Shown: piece by piece, positions 9,447 to 18,561 of the stretch
Position numbering within the stretch: the stretch's first letter is position 1
Layout of the letters: each line of letters begins with the position of its first letter
NCBI RefSeq assembly: GCF_008360935.1
Contig: NZ_SRXO01000029.1
Location: forward strand, 19,668 to 83,667
Reading direction: 5' to 3'
Source of the DNA: Siccirubricoccus phaeus
GTDB taxonomy: Bacteria > Pseudomonadota > Alphaproteobacteria > Acetobacterales > Acetobacteraceae
Length of the DNA: 64,000 nt
Translations under genes and position numbers: made by a program
The notes under the pieces: generated by a model
Told to the model about the DNA's origin: nothing
What the model saw: only the letters and a program-made list of their open reading frames with translations
The model's database searches: none

Positions 9447-11117
9447 TTAAGGCGCCACGCGCCACTCCTCGACCCAGAGGGGAGCGGTGTTGAGATGGCC
9501 GGTCGGCCGCACCCCGGCCAGCCAACGCGGCCAGATATGGGCGTCTGAGCGGAACCAGAGGGGCAGGGCGGGCAACTCCTCCGCATAGAGGCGTTGCAGC
9601 CTGGCCCAGAGCGCGCGGCGCTTCTCCCGGTCCAGCTCCACCGGGATCGCCTCGATCAGCCGGTCCATCTCCGGGTTGCGGTAGCCGCCGAAATTCTGGC
9701 CGGACCAATTGCTCGCCTCGGTGGGGATCTCCTCCGAGTGCAGGGTGGTGCGCGGCACGCTCTCCGGCGCGCTGAGCCAGGCATAGAGCGCCAGGCCCTG
9801 GAAGCGGCGCTTGGACATGGTCTCGCCGAAGAAGACCCGGGGCGGTTCGTTCCTGATGCGGACCTCGATGCCGGCCTGGCGCCACATGCCCTGCAGCACT
9901 TGCTGGACCGCCTCCCGCGCCCGGTTGCCGGCGGTGGTCATCAGCTCCAGCACCAGCCGCTCCCCGGCGGCGTTGCGGCGGATGCCGTCATTGTTCCCCC
10001 CTGGGCCGCGCGTCCAGCCGGCTTCGTCCAACAGGGCGGCGGCGCGGGCGGGGTCGAAGGGGGCCGGGGTCAGGCTGGCATCATGCATCTGGTCCAGCGG
10101 GTTCACGCTGGTAGTCGCCAGGGTCTGCCGCCCCTCGAACAGCCGCGCCACGATCTGCGCCCGGTCGGCCGAGAGCAGCAGCGCCTGCCGCACCCGCGGA
10201 TCGGCCAGCACGGGATTGTCCCGCTGCATGTCCAGATGCTCATAGACCAGGCCGGGCTTGTAGGTGATGCGGAAGCGGTCGCGGGTGCGGCGCTCCAGCG
10301 CCGCCGCCTGCTCGACCGGCAGGCCGAGCTCGCCGGCGATCATGTCCACCTGGCCGGCCAGAAGCTGGGCCTCCAGCGCCGCGGTGTTCTCCACGGTGCG
10401 GATCTGGAGGCGGCGGAAGGCGGGGGCGGGGCCCTGCCAGGCCGGGTTCAGCTCCAGCGTCACCCCCGCGCCGGGCTGCACGCCGGTGATGCGGTAGGGG
10501 CCGTTCCACAGGCCGGGGTTGGTGGTCTCCGTGTCGTAGGCGGTGCGGTTGCGGTAGGTACGCGGGTCGGATTGCCAGCGCGCGCGCTCGAGATGCGCGG
10601 GCAAGGGCTGGAAATCGCCCATCGAGGCGAAGTCGAAGGTGACCTTGTCGAGGTGCAGGGTGATGGTCCGCGCATCCACCACCTCCAGCGCATAGGCCGA
10701 GCGGTAGAATTCCGTGCCGCCGAACCCCGTCGCCGCCTCCCGCCCCGCCTCCCAGGCGAAGCGCAGATCCTCGGCGGAGACGGGCGTGCCGTCGCCCCAG
10801 CTTGCATCCTCGCGCAGGCGGTAGGTCAGGCGGAGGCCGGGCTTGCCCTCCGGCGTCGTCTCCCGCTCGGCGAGGCCGTTCTCCAGCGTCGGCAGCGTCT
10901 CGCAGAGCATGCAGATGAGCTGCCAATCGGGGTCATAGGCGGTCAGCGGCCGGCGGGCGAAGCCGAGGACATAGGTCTTCGCCAGCATGGCATCGATGTT
11001 GGGGTGGAAGGTGGAGGGGTATTGGGTGATGCCGATGGTCAGCGTCTCCCGCGCCGGCTGGGCGGCGGCGGGCGAGGCGAGGAGGAGGGCGGCGATCAGG
11101 ATTCGTCGAAAGGCCAT
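9447..11117 (-). CDS. ABC transporter substrate-binding protein (SBP_bac_5, peptide/oligo type)
   Basis: 556-residue periplasmic binding protein. A signal peptide, MAFRRILIAALLLASPAAAQ, is followed by the family 5 fold: ETLTIGITQYPSTFHPNID, then WGDGTPVSAEDLRFAWEAG, ending PLWFRSDAHIWPRW. Such proteins deliver peptides, nickel or other solutes to Dpp/Opp-like permeases, but no permease or ATPase gene is nearby, so it is an orphan. The frame continues upstream into a toxin gene without a stop; the start at 11117 is chosen because it opens the signal peptide. The gene ends beside an IS5 remnant. Confidence 0.88.
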   Translation of the reverse strand: MAFRRILIAALLLASPAAAQPARETLTIGITQYPSTFHPNIDAMLAKTYVLGFARRPLTAYDPDWQLICMLCETLPTLENGLAERETTPEGKPGLRLTYRLREDASWGDGTPVSAEDLRFAWEAGREAATGFGGTEFYRSAYALEVVDARTITLHLDKVTFDFASMGDFQPLPAHLERARWQSDPRTYRNRTAYDTETTNPGLWNGPYRITGVQPGAGVTLELNPAWQGPAPAFRRLQIRTVENTAALEAQLLAGQVDMIAGELGLPVEQAAALERRTRDRFRITYKPGLVYEHLDMQRDNPVLADPRVRQALLLSADRAQIVARLFEGRQTLATTSVNPLDQMHDASLTPAPFDPARAAALLDEAGWTRGPGGNNDGIRRNAAGERLVLELMTTAGNRAREAVQQVLQGMWRQAGIEVRIRNEPPRVFFGETMSKRRFQGLALYAWLSAPESVPRTTLHSEEIPTEASNWSGQNFGGYRNPEMDRLIEAIPVELDREKRRALWARLQRLYAEELPALPLWFRSDAHIWPRWLAGVRPTGHLNTAPLWVEEWRVAP

Positions 11118-11378
11118 GCCCGTGCTCCATGCCAGATCATGAGGATGTCGAGCCTCGCCCCGCACCCGATAGATGAGGCGAAAGGGAGTGCGCGGCACCT
11201 GCCGGGCGCGCCGCCGCTGGCCGATCGCCTGGCCGGATTGCGGAAAGGCCAGCAGCTGCGCCGCTGCAGCTCCGATGGCGGCCACCAGCCGGTCGGCGGC
11301 GTCCGGATTGTCCTGGGCGATGAAACCCCGCGCCTCGCGGAGCTGCGCCCGGGCGAGCGGCGACCAGAGCAGCTCCAT
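11096..11378 (-). pseudogene. RelE/ParE-type toxin, frameshifted
   Basis: The first 74 or so codons encode a typical ParE-like toxin (LLWSPLARAQLREARGFIAQ ... PRTPFRLIYRVRG). The family usually ends R-L-D-I-L-M-I-W-H-G-A-R, and exactly this (RLDILMIWHGARAWPFDES) is found in the next frame, starting after the GGCGAGGCTCGAC stretch near 11150 and ending at 11096. A +1 shift (one extra base, or two lost) separates the halves. As written, the original frame runs on into the downstream binding-protein gene, giving an apparent toxin-SBP fusion that is unlikely to be real. The antitoxin gene lies 10 bases upstream. It could be a true inactivating mutation or a sequencing error. Confidence 0.8.
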
Positions 11379-11388
11379 CCCGGCCGGA

Positions 11389-11649
11389 TCAGCGCTGGCG
11401 CAGGCCGGCGGCCCAGCCCCGCAACTCCTCCATCACCTCCGCATGCGGCACGGCGCGCCCGGCGTCGATCTCCGCCTCGGCCTCGGCCAGCATCGTCTCC
11501 AGCGCGGCCCGCTCCGCCGCGGGGTCGGCCTGCACCAGCGCCGAGGCCGCCGCGCGCAGCAGCGCCTCGGGCGTCGAGCCGCGGCTCAGCGCCACGCGCT
11601 CCAGCGCCGCGGCCACATCCTCGGGCAGTTCGACCCGGTACAGCGTCAT
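11389..11649 (-). CDS. ParD-like (ribbon-helix-helix) antitoxin
   Basis: 86-residue protein. The N-terminus MTLYRVELPEDVAAALERVA plus GSTPEALLRAAA looks like a ribbon-helix-helix DNA-binding unit. The C-terminus AEIDAGRAVPHAEVMEELRG is the segment that usually wraps the RelE/ParE toxin. It is followed 10 bases later by the toxin gene, the normal order for such modules. A strong AGGAGG site lies directly over the stop of pyrE, so it may be translated from the pyrE transcript. The antitoxin is intact although the toxin is frameshifted. Confidence 0.82.
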   Translation of the reverse strand: MTLYRVELPEDVAAALERVALSRGSTPEALLRAAASALVQADPAAERAALETMLAEAEAEIDAGRAVPHAEVMEELRGWAAGLRQR

Positions 11650-11659
11650 CCCGCCCTCC

Positions 11660-12370
11660 TTACTTCGGCTTGCCTTCCCCCACCGCGCCGATGCCGCCAT
11701 GCGCCTTGGACCAGCCGGTCGGGTCCTCGAGGAATTTCCGCACTTCCTTCAGCGCTGCCTCGGAGAAATAGGGGCGCTCGCGGCACACCTCCAGCACGTC
11801 CCACCAGGTGCAGAGATGGTGCAGGTTCAGCCCCATCGCCGCCATCGCCTCGAAGCTGCCGGGGAAGACGCCGTAATAGAACACCACGAAGGTATGGTCG
11901 CAGATCGCGCCGGCATCGCGCAAAGCCTGGGCGAATTTGATCTTGCTGCCGCCATCCGTGGTCAGGTCCTCGACCAGCAGGGTGTTCTTGCCCTCCGGCA
12001 CATCACCTTCGATCTGAGCACCGCGGCCGAAGCCCTTGGGCTGCTTGCGAACATAGGCCATGGGCGCCGCCAGGCGGTCGGCGATCCAGGCGGCGAAGGG
12101 GATGCCGGCGGTCTCGCCGCCCGCCACGGCGTCGATCGTCTCATAGCCCACATGCCGGCCGATCTTCTCGACGCCGAGGTCGATGATCTTGTTCCGGGCG
12201 CGGGGGAAGTAGATGATCTTGCGGCAGTCGATATAGACGGGGCTCTTCCAGCCGCTGGTGAAGGTGTAGGGCTCCTCCGGGCGGAAATTCACCGCCTTGA
12301 TCTCCAGCAGGATGCGCGCGGTGGTCAGCGCGGCGTCGCGGTCCCAGTCGGAAGCATGTTGCATGGCCAT
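11660..12370 (-). CDS. pyrE: Orotate phosphoribosyltransferase
   Basis: Catalyses orotate + PRPP to OMP in pyrimidine synthesis. 236 residues. Family features include [14 protein letters not shown] [17 protein letters not shown] (substrate pocket), [11 protein letters not shown], and the PRPP-binding loop [12 protein letters not shown], which differs slightly from the usual D-D-V-x-T-x-G. The C-terminal half has extra aromatic residues ([14 protein letters not shown]) common to the alphaproteobacterial form. Start MAMQHASDW at 12370 with an AGGGAAA site upstream; a second ATG lies two codons in. It heads a leftward unit with the toxin-antitoxin genes. Confidence 0.95.
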   Translation of the reverse strand: MAMQHASDWDRDAALTTARILLEIKAVNFRPEEPYTFTSGWKSPVYIDCRKIIYFPRARNKIIDLGVEKIGRHVGYETIDAVAGGETAGIPFAAWIADRLAAPMAYVRKQPKGFGRGAQIEGDVPEGKNTLLVEDLTTDGGSKIKFAQALRDAGAICDHTFVVFYYGVFPGSFEAMAAMGLNLHHLCTWWDVLEVCRERPYFSEAALKEVRKFLEDPTGWSKAHGGIGAVGEGKPK

Positions 12371-12426
12371 GGCGCGTTTCCCTGCAGGCAGCCTGTCAGG
12401 CTCTCGTAACCTTGGCGCCCCATGGC

Positions 12427-12463
12427 GTCCATGCCAGGCGCGTCCATGCCAGGCGCGTCCATG
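12427..12463 (+). repeat. 15-bp tandem repeat spanning possible start codons
   Basis: The unit ATGCCAGGCGCGTCC is repeated twice with a partial copy on either side, giving four in-frame ATG codons (12422, 12431, 12446, 12461) at the start of the ELM1-like gene. The repeat blurs the true translation start. Confidence 0.8.
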
Positions 12464-13393
12464 ACCGAGGGGGTCTGGGTGCTGGCCGATCCGCGTGCCG
12501 GCACGGCGGCGCAGGCGCTGGGGATTGCGGAGCGGCTGGGGGTGCCGTTCCGGACGGTGGCGCTGGAATGGGGCAGGGGGGCAGCGCTGCCATGGCCCTG
12601 GCCGACGCTGGCCGGCCTGACCGCCGCCGCCCGCGCCGGGTTCGCGCCACCCTGGCCACGGCTGGTCGTGGCCGCCGGCAGGCGTGCCGCCCCTGTGGCG
12701 CGCTGGCTGGGGCGGCGCGGGGCGCGGCTGGTGCATTGCATGCGGCCTGGCTTCGGCGCCGCCGGCTTCGACCTGCTGGTGATCGGCCGGCACGATTCCC
12801 CCGCCCCGGCGCCCAACCTGCTGGGCATCCTCGGCGCCTGCCATCGCCTCTCCCCGGCCCGGCTGGCGGCGGCACGGGAGGAATGGGCAGCGCTGGCCGA
12901 ATTGCCCGCGCCGCGCGTGGCGCTGCTGCTGGGCGGCAAGCCGGGCGCGCAAGGGCCGATGGCGCCGGCGGTGGCGGTCGGCATCGCAGCGCAGCTTCGC
13001 GGCTTCGCCGGCAGCGTGCTGGCCACCACCAGCCGCCGCAGCGGCCCCGAAGCGGCCGAGGCCATCGCCGCCACCCTCTCCGGCCACCCCCACCGCCTGT
13101 ACCGGCCGGGGGATCCCGGGCCCAACCCCTATGCCGGCTTCCTCGCCTGGGCCGATGCGGTGGTGGTGACGGGCGATTCCGTCTCGATGCTCTCGGAAGC
13201 CCTGGCGACCGCCGTTCCGGTCTTCATCGCCGATCCCGGCGGCCTCGGTCCCCGCCATCTGCGCCTGGCGGAGAGCCTGGTGGCGGCCGGCCAGGCCCGC
13301 CCCCTCGCCGCAGCCCCCGCCCCCTTCGCCCGGCAGCCCCTGGACGAGACCGGCCGCGTCGCCGCCGAGATCCGCGCGCGGGGCCTGCTGTGA
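12461..13393 (+). CDS. ELM1/GtrOC1-like protein (mitochondrial fission ELM1 family)
   Basis: 310-residue protein of the ELM1 family (formerly DUF1022), widespread in alphaproteobacteria and in plant mitochondria. It looks like a GT-B glycosyltransferase fold: [20 protein letters not shown] at the start, [22 protein letters not shown] and, near the end, [17 protein letters not shown], which recalls nucleotide-sugar binding. The bacterial function is not established; a role in envelope glycan synthesis is an inference from the fold. The start at 12461 (MTEGVWVL) is the last of four in-frame ATGs in a 15-bp repeat. The next gene, msrQ, starts about 45 bases downstream on the same strand. Confidence 0.82.
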   Translation: MTEGVWVLADPRAGTAAQALGIAERLGVPFRTVALEWGRGAALPWPWPTLAGLTAAARAGFAPPWPRLVVAAGRRAAPVARWLGRRGARLVHCMRPGFGAAGFDLLVIGRHDSPAPAPNLLGILGACHRLSPARLAAAREEWAALAELPAPRVALLLGGKPGAQGPMAPAVAVGIAAQLRGFAGSVLATTSRRSGPEAAEAIAATLSGHPHRLYRPGDPGPNPYAGFLAWADAVVVTGDSVSMLSEALATAVPVFIADPGGLGPRHLRLAESLVAAGQARPLAAAPAPFARQPLDETGRVAAEIRARGLL

Positions 13394-13437
13394 CGGAAGG
13401 GGGTTACCTCGGCCGCCGCGCCGACGAAGTAGGCGGC

Positions 13438-14316
13438 ATGATGCAGGCCATGCTCCGCGCCGCCTTCCCGCCCGCCCTGCCGCCCGGCCGGGCGCGCCCC
13501 TTCCCCTTTCCCTGGCGGGACCGGGCCGGGCGCTTCTCCTGGCTGAAGGCCGCCACCTTCGCCCTGCTGCTGGCCCCTGGCGCCTGGGTCGCCTGGCTGG
13601 CCGCCGCCGATGGCCTCGGGCCGGAACCCTGGAAGGACGGGCTGCGGGAGATCGGCCTCTGGGCCATCCGCCTGCTGCTGCTGACGCTGGCCGTCACGCC
13701 CTTCGCCCGCCTCCTCGCCTGGCCGCGCCTGGCGACCCTGCGGCGGATGATCGGCCTCGGCGCGCTGGGCTATGCGCTGCTGCACCTTGCCATGTACGCG
13801 GCGAATGAGAATTTCCGCCTGCTGCACATCGCCGGCGAGATCGCGCTGCGCTTCTACCTGACCATCGGCTTCGTGGCGCTGCTGGCCATGGCGGCGCTGG
13901 GCTGGACCTCCACCGATGGCTGGGTGCGCGCGCTGGGACGGCGCTGGAAGCGGCTGCATCTGCTGATCTGGCCGATCGCGGCGCTCGGCGTGTTCCACTT
14001 CTTCCTGCAATCGCCGAAATCCGGGCTGTGGGAGGCGGTGCTGGCGGCCGGGCTGCTGCTCTGGCTGGCGTTCTGGCGGCTGCTGCCGGCGGGGTGGCGG
14101 GCGAACCCGCTGGCGCTGCTCGCCCTGGCGCCGGCGGCGGCGCTGGGTGCGGCGCTGGTGGAATACGCCTGGTACGCGCTGGGGACGAACCTGCCGGCGG
14201 CGATGATCCTGGCTGCCAATCTGGATGTCGGCTTCGAGTTGCGGCCGGCGGTGTGGGCGGGGCTGGTGGCGCTGGCGGTGCCGGCGGTGGCATGTCTAAG
14301 AAAAATAATGGATTAG
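13438..14316 (+). CDS. msrQ: MsrQ-like heme-binding membrane subunit (ferric reductase-like)
   Basis: 292-residue membrane protein with six or so hydrophobic helices. Helices near [31 protein letters not shown] and [20 protein letters not shown] carry the His residues expected to bind b-type haem. In the MsrPQ system MsrQ passes electrons to periplasmic methionine sulfoxide reductase MsrP, but no msrP is present here, so the partner must lie elsewhere or the protein serves another acceptor. It is longer than E. coli MsrQ (about 210). ATGs at 13438, 13441 and 13450 are all possible starts. The last dozen codons and downstream bases (14291-14335) are unusually A/T-rich. Confidence 0.82.
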   Translation: MMQAMLRAAFPPALPPGRARPFPFPWRDRAGRFSWLKAATFALLLAPGAWVAWLAAADGLGPEPWKDGLREIGLWAIRLLLLTLAVTPFARLLAWPRLATLRRMIGLGALGYALLHLAMYAANENFRLLHIAGEIALRFYLTIGFVALLAMAALGWTSTDGWVRALGRRWKRLHLLIWPIAALGVFHFFLQSPKSGLWEAVLAAGLLLWLAFWRLLPAGWRANPLALLALAPAAALGAALVEYAWYALGTNLPAAMILAANLDVGFELRPAVWAGLVALAVPAVACLRKIMD

Positions 14317-14395
14317 AATCTATTTTTAAGTCCTGAGATGAAGATCGGCGCCGGCCCCCGCCAAGTGGTCCTCGCTTGTTGACGGCAGCCACCCC

Positions 14396-14550
14396 CCTCG
14401 CCGGGACCGGCCCTTGGCTTCCCGCGGGTATGCAGGTTGAACCTTCGGGTCTGAAACTCGGACCGGGGTCCGGGGCCAGGTCCTGGCCCCGGCGGGGGTG
14501 CAGGGGGCAGCGCCCCCTGCCGGGGGGCATGGGGGCAGAGCCCCCATCAC
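14396..14550. repeat. GC-rich dispersed repeat, family C
   Basis: Between the convergent msrQ and exporter genes. It contains the family core GGTTGAACCTTCGGGTCTGA, then ACCGGGGTCCGGGGCCAGG (self-complementary with CCTGGCCCCGG) and the hairpin GCAGGGGGCAGCGCCCCCTGC, ending in a second hairpin ATGGGGGC...GCCCCCAT. The hairpins could act as a bidirectional terminator. Confidence 0.85.
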
Positions 14551-15765
14551 CTACCGCCGCCCTCTCAGCGCCAGGCGGAAGCTGAGCTGTGCGATCACCC
14601 CCGCCGCCGTCAGCACCAGCGCCGCCGCCAGGGCCGGATCGCCCCCGATACCGGCCAGCGAGGTGGACAGCCCGCCGATCCCCATCTGCCCGAAGCCGTA
14701 GAGGCCGGAGGCGGAGCCGACCACCAGCGGGTTCACCCCCATCGCCTCGGCCAGCGAGGCCGGTGCCGCGACGCCGACCCCGAAGGAGAAGAGCGCCATG
14801 GTCAGCAGGGTGATCTTCACATCCACCACCCCGGTCAGCACCGCGGCCAGGAAGCCCAGCGCCCCGATCAGGCTGAGCAGATTGCCCCGCAGCAGCAGCC
14901 TTGGCGCCCCCATCCGGCTGGCCAGCCGGCTGGCCGCCAGAGTGCCGAACCACAGGCCGAGGAAATTCAGCGCCAGGTACACCCCGACCTCATGCCCCGG
15001 CCGGTGGAGCCGGTCGATGAAGATGAAGGGCGCGGCCGCCACATAGGCATACACGGCGGTGCTGGCGCAGCCGCCGCCCAGGGTGAAGCCCAGGAAGGCG
15101 CGCGACCCCAGCAGCCCGACGTAATTCCGCAGCACCGCCCTTGTGCCCTGGCCGGCGCCGCCGCCGCCGGTTTCCGGCAGCAGCTTCCAGGCCAGCAGCA
15201 GGTTGCAGACGCCGAGCCCGGCCAGCGCCAGCAGGATGGCGCGCCAGCCGGCGGTCTCGGCCAGCGCCGTGCCGATCAGCGGCGCCACGCCCGGGCCGGC
15301 GACCACCATCAGGTTCATCAGCGCCAGGCGCTGCGCCGCCTCGCCGGGGGTCGCGCCGTCCCGCACCATGGCCCGGCCCAGCACCAGGCCGGAGCAGCCG
15401 CCCAGCGCCTGCAGCAGCCGGGCGATGATGAGCGCATGGACATTCGGCGCCAGCAGCGCCGCGAAGCCGGCCAGGGCATAGATGCCGAGGCCGCAGATCA
15501 GCACCGGCCGCCGGCCGAAATGGTCGGAGACCGGGCCATAGACCAACTGCCCGAAGGCCAGGCCGAAGATGTAGAAGCTGACGGTGAGCTGCATCGCCCC
15601 CGGGCTGGCCTCCAGCGCCGCCGCTGCCTGGGGCAGGGCGGGCACGAAGACGTGCATCGCCATGGTGCCGCTGAAGGTGATGAGGGCGAGCAGCCAGAGC
15701 GGTGCCCTGACCGCCTGGCCGGGCCGTGCCGCCCGTGCCGCATCCTTCGAGGCCTTGCTACTCAT
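14551..15765 (-). CDS. Bcr/CflA-type multidrug MFS exporter
   Basis: 404 residues with 12 predicted membrane helices. Motif A is visible as GPVSDHFGRRPVL between helices 2 and 3. The N-terminal half (LLALITFSGTMAMHVFVPAL, MQLTVSFYIFGLAFGQLVYG, GGCSGLVLGRAMVRD) is typical of the Bcr/CflA drug-H+ antiporter group (TC 2.A.1.2). It probably exports drugs or metabolites; the substrate is unknown. The start at 15765 (MSSKASKD) is preferred over upstream codons, which encode a Pro/Arg-rich stretch; AGGGGA precedes it. Confidence 0.9.
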   Translation of the reverse strand: MSSKASKDAARAARPGQAVRAPLWLLALITFSGTMAMHVFVPALPQAAAALEASPGAMQLTVSFYIFGLAFGQLVYGPVSDHFGRRPVLICGLGIYALAGFAALLAPNVHALIIARLLQALGGCSGLVLGRAMVRDGATPGEAAQRLALMNLMVVAGPGVAPLIGTALAETAGWRAILLALAGLGVCNLLLAWKLLPETGGGGAGQGTRAVLRNYVGLLGSRAFLGFTLGGGCASTAVYAYVAAAPFIFIDRLHRPGHEVGVYLALNFLGLWFGTLAASRLASRMGAPRLLLRGNLLSLIGALGFLAAVLTGVVDVKITLLTMALFSFGVGVAAPASLAEAMGVNPLVVGSASGLYGFGQMGIGGLSTSLAGIGGDPALAAALVLTAAGVIAQLSFRLALRGRR

Positions 15766-16177
15766 GCGCCGGGATCCCCTGGCTGGTGGCTTGGCGCTGG
15801 CCTCCCTTGCTGCTGCCGCTGCCCGGCGGGGCGGGGCCCGGGCCGGCGGCGGCTTGGCCCGGCGCGATGGACCGGGCGAGGATCGGTCAAGCAGGAACCG
15901 GACCACTGGCGGCGGGGCCGGCCCGGCGCGCGGGCACGCGGCGGAAAGCCGGGGCCTGCCGGGCGGCAGGGCGAGGGGCGGGCGGGAAGGGCCGGGCGGC
16001 GCATCTGCCCAGAATTAGGGCGCTAGCTAACTAATAGCCATGCAACTTATGCAGCCGGCGAATGCGCCGGCCGCCGGTCAATCCCGTCCGTTGAAACATC
16101 TTCGGCAAAATGATACCGGTCCGCGCCGGCAATGGTGCGGCAGCGCCCCAGGGGATGCCGGCGATGCGGATGGACTC
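15766..16177. promoter_or_regulatory. Divergent promoter region between exporter and methyltransferase
   Basis: About 410 bases without a convincing gene. Most is very GC-rich. A short A/T-rich stretch at 16018-16050 (GCTAGCTAACTAATAGCC) stands out and probably contains the promoter for the methyltransferase gene. An ATG at 16040 is in frame with that gene. No operator could be identified. Confidence 0.35.
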
Positions 16178-16981
16178 ATGGACATGCTGGGCGAGCTGCG
16201 CGACCAAGCCAATTACCTGCGGATTCTGACGCGCTACATCGGCTTCCGAGGGGCGGTGGAATGGCGGCTGCGGCAGCAATTCCACGGCGTCGGCGAGGCC
16301 CCCCTGGTCCGGCTGCAGCCGGGCTGCCTGCGCCGCGCGGTCGCCGCCCGGGTCGGCACCAGCGACGCGATGACCTACCACCAGGTGCTGGTGGAGCGGC
16401 AATACGGGGTGCTCGCCGACCTGGACCCGGAGGTGATCGTCGATTGCGGCGCCAATGCCGGCTACACCAGCGCCTTCCTGCTGGAGATGTTCCCCCGCGC
16501 CCGGGTCATCGCCATCGAGCCCTCGCCGGGCAATGCGGCGCTCTGCCGGCGGAACCTCGCCCCCTATGGCGACCGGGTGACGCTGATCGAGGCCGGGGTC
16601 TGGAGCCGGAGCTGCCGGCTGGTGGTGGAGGCGCGTGCCGGCAATGAATGGGGCGTGCAGGTGCGGGAAGCGGCGCCGGGCGAGGCCGGGGACGTCGATG
16701 CCGTATGCCTCGCCGATCTCGGCCTGCCGCGGATCGACCTGCTGAAGGTGGATATCGAGGGCAGCGAGGCGGTGATCTTCCGCGACGGCGTGGAGGCCTG
16801 GCTGCCGCGCGTCGGGGCGCTGGCCATCGAGCTGCACGGGCCGGATTGCGAGGCGGCCTTCGAGGCGGCGCTCGCCGGCTACCACCAGCGGCGCCAGCTC
16901 TCCGGCGAGCTGGTGATCCTGCGCGACCTGCGGCCTGGGCCGGCCGGGGCCGCCGCGGTGGCGATGGGGCAGGCGGGGTAG
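16178..16981 (+). CDS. FkbM family methyltransferase
   Basis: 267-residue SAM-dependent methyltransferase. Motif I is VIVDCGANAGYTSAF; the acidic loop RVIAIEPSPGN follows; the FkbM signature LLKVDIEGSE is near residue 190. FkbM-type enzymes O-methylate sugars or polyketides, and here it may modify a surface glycan, but the substrate is not deducible. An in-frame ATG at 16040 would add 46 weakly conserved residues; the start at 16178 (MDMLGELRDQANYL) is where family similarity begins. No linked glycan cluster. Confidence 0.85.
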   Translation: MDMLGELRDQANYLRILTRYIGFRGAVEWRLRQQFHGVGEAPLVRLQPGCLRRAVAARVGTSDAMTYHQVLVERQYGVLADLDPEVIVDCGANAGYTSAFLLEMFPRARVIAIEPSPGNAALCRRNLAPYGDRVTLIEAGVWSRSCRLVVEARAGNEWGVQVREAAPGEAGDVDAVCLADLGLPRIDLLKVDIEGSEAVIFRDGVEAWLPRVGALAIELHGPDCEAAFEAALAGYHQRRQLSGELVILRDLRPGPAGAAAVAMGQAG

Positions 16982-17107
16982 GGCGCGATCGCCCCGCGGC
17001 AAGGGCGAAGGCATCCCTCAAGGCTGGCTGCCGATGAATGCCGGCCGGCAGTGCCGAGCGGGCGGCGCCGTCCCTCCCGGGTTGGACGCCATGCCGTCAA
17101 CCCCCCG

Positions 17108-17213
17108 CTAGAGCGGGATCGGCTGAGCTGCGCTCACCCGCCCCGCTCTAACTCATTGTCCGGTCGCATGATTCACGGTTTCGGTCGATTCGACCTCAAC
17201 CGATCACGCTCTA
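17108..17213 (+). repeat. Palindromic element family A, copy 1
   Basis: 106-base element opening CTAGAGCGGGATCGGCTGAG and closing CTCAACCGATCACGCTCTA, an imperfect terminal inverted repeat. An inner hairpin pairs AGAGCGGG with CCCGCTCT. Sister copies are at 19704, 40485 and 58403. The remainder of 16982-17413 is GC-rich with no gene seen. Confidence 0.92.
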
Positions 17214-17413
17214 AAGGCCGAATGACCCCCGGAAACCGGGATTGGGCTTCTCGGGCCGAGAGCCCGTCTCGGAAGGATCGGCGGCGCGCCCGGCGGGCCT
17301 TTTCCGCCCTGGCGGCGTCCACCTCCTGGCCAGGACGCATATCGCCGGTCCATCCGCCGCCGGGACCTTGTCTTGAGGCAGGCTCTGAGCCTGCCGGGAA
17401 GGCCGGCCGCCTC

Positions 17414-18388
17414 TCAGAAGAACCGCGCCAGATTGGCCCGGATGCGGGGCAGCACGGGCTGCCCCGGCGGCGGCAGGGGGAAGGCCTGGCCGGTGATGCT
17501 CTCGAAGGCCTGGATGTAGCGGGCGGCGGCCTCCAGCCGGACCTCGTCCGGAATCGGCGGGATCGGGTCCTTGTAGGGGTCGCAGCGCGCCACCACCCAG
17601 CGGCGGATGAAATCCTTGTCGAAGCTCTCCGGCGCCTCGCCGGCGGCGAAGCGGGCCGGGTAGCTTGCGGCGAACCAGTAGCGGCTGGAATCCGGGGTGT
17701 GGATCTCGTCGGCCAGCAGGATGCGGCCCTGCTCGTCCACGCCGAATTCGTATTTGGTGTCCACCAGGATCAGGCCGCGTTCCGCCGCCATCTGCCGGCC
17801 GCGGGCGAACAGCGCCAGGGCCCTGGCCGAGACCTCCTCCCACTGCGCCGCCGTCAGCAGGCCCCTCGCCAGGATCTCGGCCGCCGAGAGCTCCTCGTCA
17901 TGCCCGGCATCGAAGGCCTTGCTGGTGGGCGTGATGATGCTCTCCGGCAGCTTCTGGTTCGGCCGCAGCCCGTCGGGGAAGCGGTGGCCGTACATCTCCC
18001 GCCGCCCGCCCTGATACATGGTGAGGATGGCGGTGGAGGTGGTGCCGGCCAGGTAGTCCCGCACCACGACCTCGACCGGCAGGATGGTGAGCCGCCGGCA
18101 CAGCAGCACGTTCGGGTCCGGGTATTCGAGGACGTGGTTGGGGCAGAGATCGGCCGTCGCGTCGAACCAGTGGCGGGCGAGCTGGGTCAGCACCTGGCCC
18201 TTCAGCGGCACGGTGGTCAGGATGATGTCGAAGGCCGAGAGCCGGTCGGTGGCGATCAGCAGCCGCCGGTCCCCGGGCAGGTCGTAATTCTCCCGCACCT
18301 TGCCGCTATAGTGGTTCGGCAGTTCCGGGATGGCGGCCTCGGCGAGGGCGAAGCCGGCATAGGGGGCGAGATCGGCGGCGCTGGGCAT
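17414..18388 (-). CDS. purC: Phosphoribosylaminoimidazole-succinocarboxamide synthase
   Basis: SAICAR synthetase of purine biosynthesis: CAIR + Asp + ATP to SAICAR. 324 residues, the longer form (about 300) like that of yeast rather than the 237-residue E. coli type. Motifs: [11 protein letters not shown] near the N-terminus, [37 protein letters not shown] and [12 protein letters not shown], all diagnostic of the enzyme. The start [12 protein letters not shown] at 18388 is the first in frame. It is divergent from the dehydrogenase gene; the 173 bases between them contain a 14-bp minisatellite. Confidence 0.97.
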   Translation of the reverse strand: MPSAADLAPYAGFALAEAAIPELPNHYSGKVRENYDLPGDRRLLIATDRLSAFDIILTTVPLKGQVLTQLARHWFDATADLCPNHVLEYPDPNVLLCRRLTILPVEVVVRDYLAGTTSTAILTMYQGGRREMYGHRFPDGLRPNQKLPESIITPTSKAFDAGHDEELSAAEILARGLLTAAQWEEVSARALALFARGRQMAAERGLILVDTKYEFGVDEQGRILLADEIHTPDSSRYWFAASYPARFAAGEAPESFDKDFIRRWVVARCDPYKDPIPPIPDEVRLEAAARYIQAFESITGQAFPLPPPGQPVLPRIRANLARFF

Positions 18389-18416
18389 GGCGTGGTCTAG
18401 CCCCGTTGCCCAGGGA

Positions 18417-18480
18417 GGCGCCAGTGGCGAGGCGCCAGTGGGGTGGCGCCAGTGGGGTGGCGCCAGCGGGGCGGTGCCAG
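18417..18480 (+). repeat. 14-bp minisatellite in a divergent promoter region
   Basis: About four and a half tandem copies of GGCGCCAGTGGGGT with small changes, between purC and the dehydrogenase gene. Changes in copy number would alter promoter spacing. Confidence 0.88.
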
Positions 18481-18561
18481 AGGCCGCGCAGCCGGGGGAG
18501 GGGCTTGCCCGCCCGGCCCCGCCGCTTCAGGCTGCGCGCCCTGGTTGGAGGATCGCGCCCC

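Noticed and set aside
9447..11378. A genuine ParE-SBP fusion protein
   Set aside because: The second half starts with its own signal peptide and the toxin's proper C-terminus exists in another frame; a frameshift explains it better.
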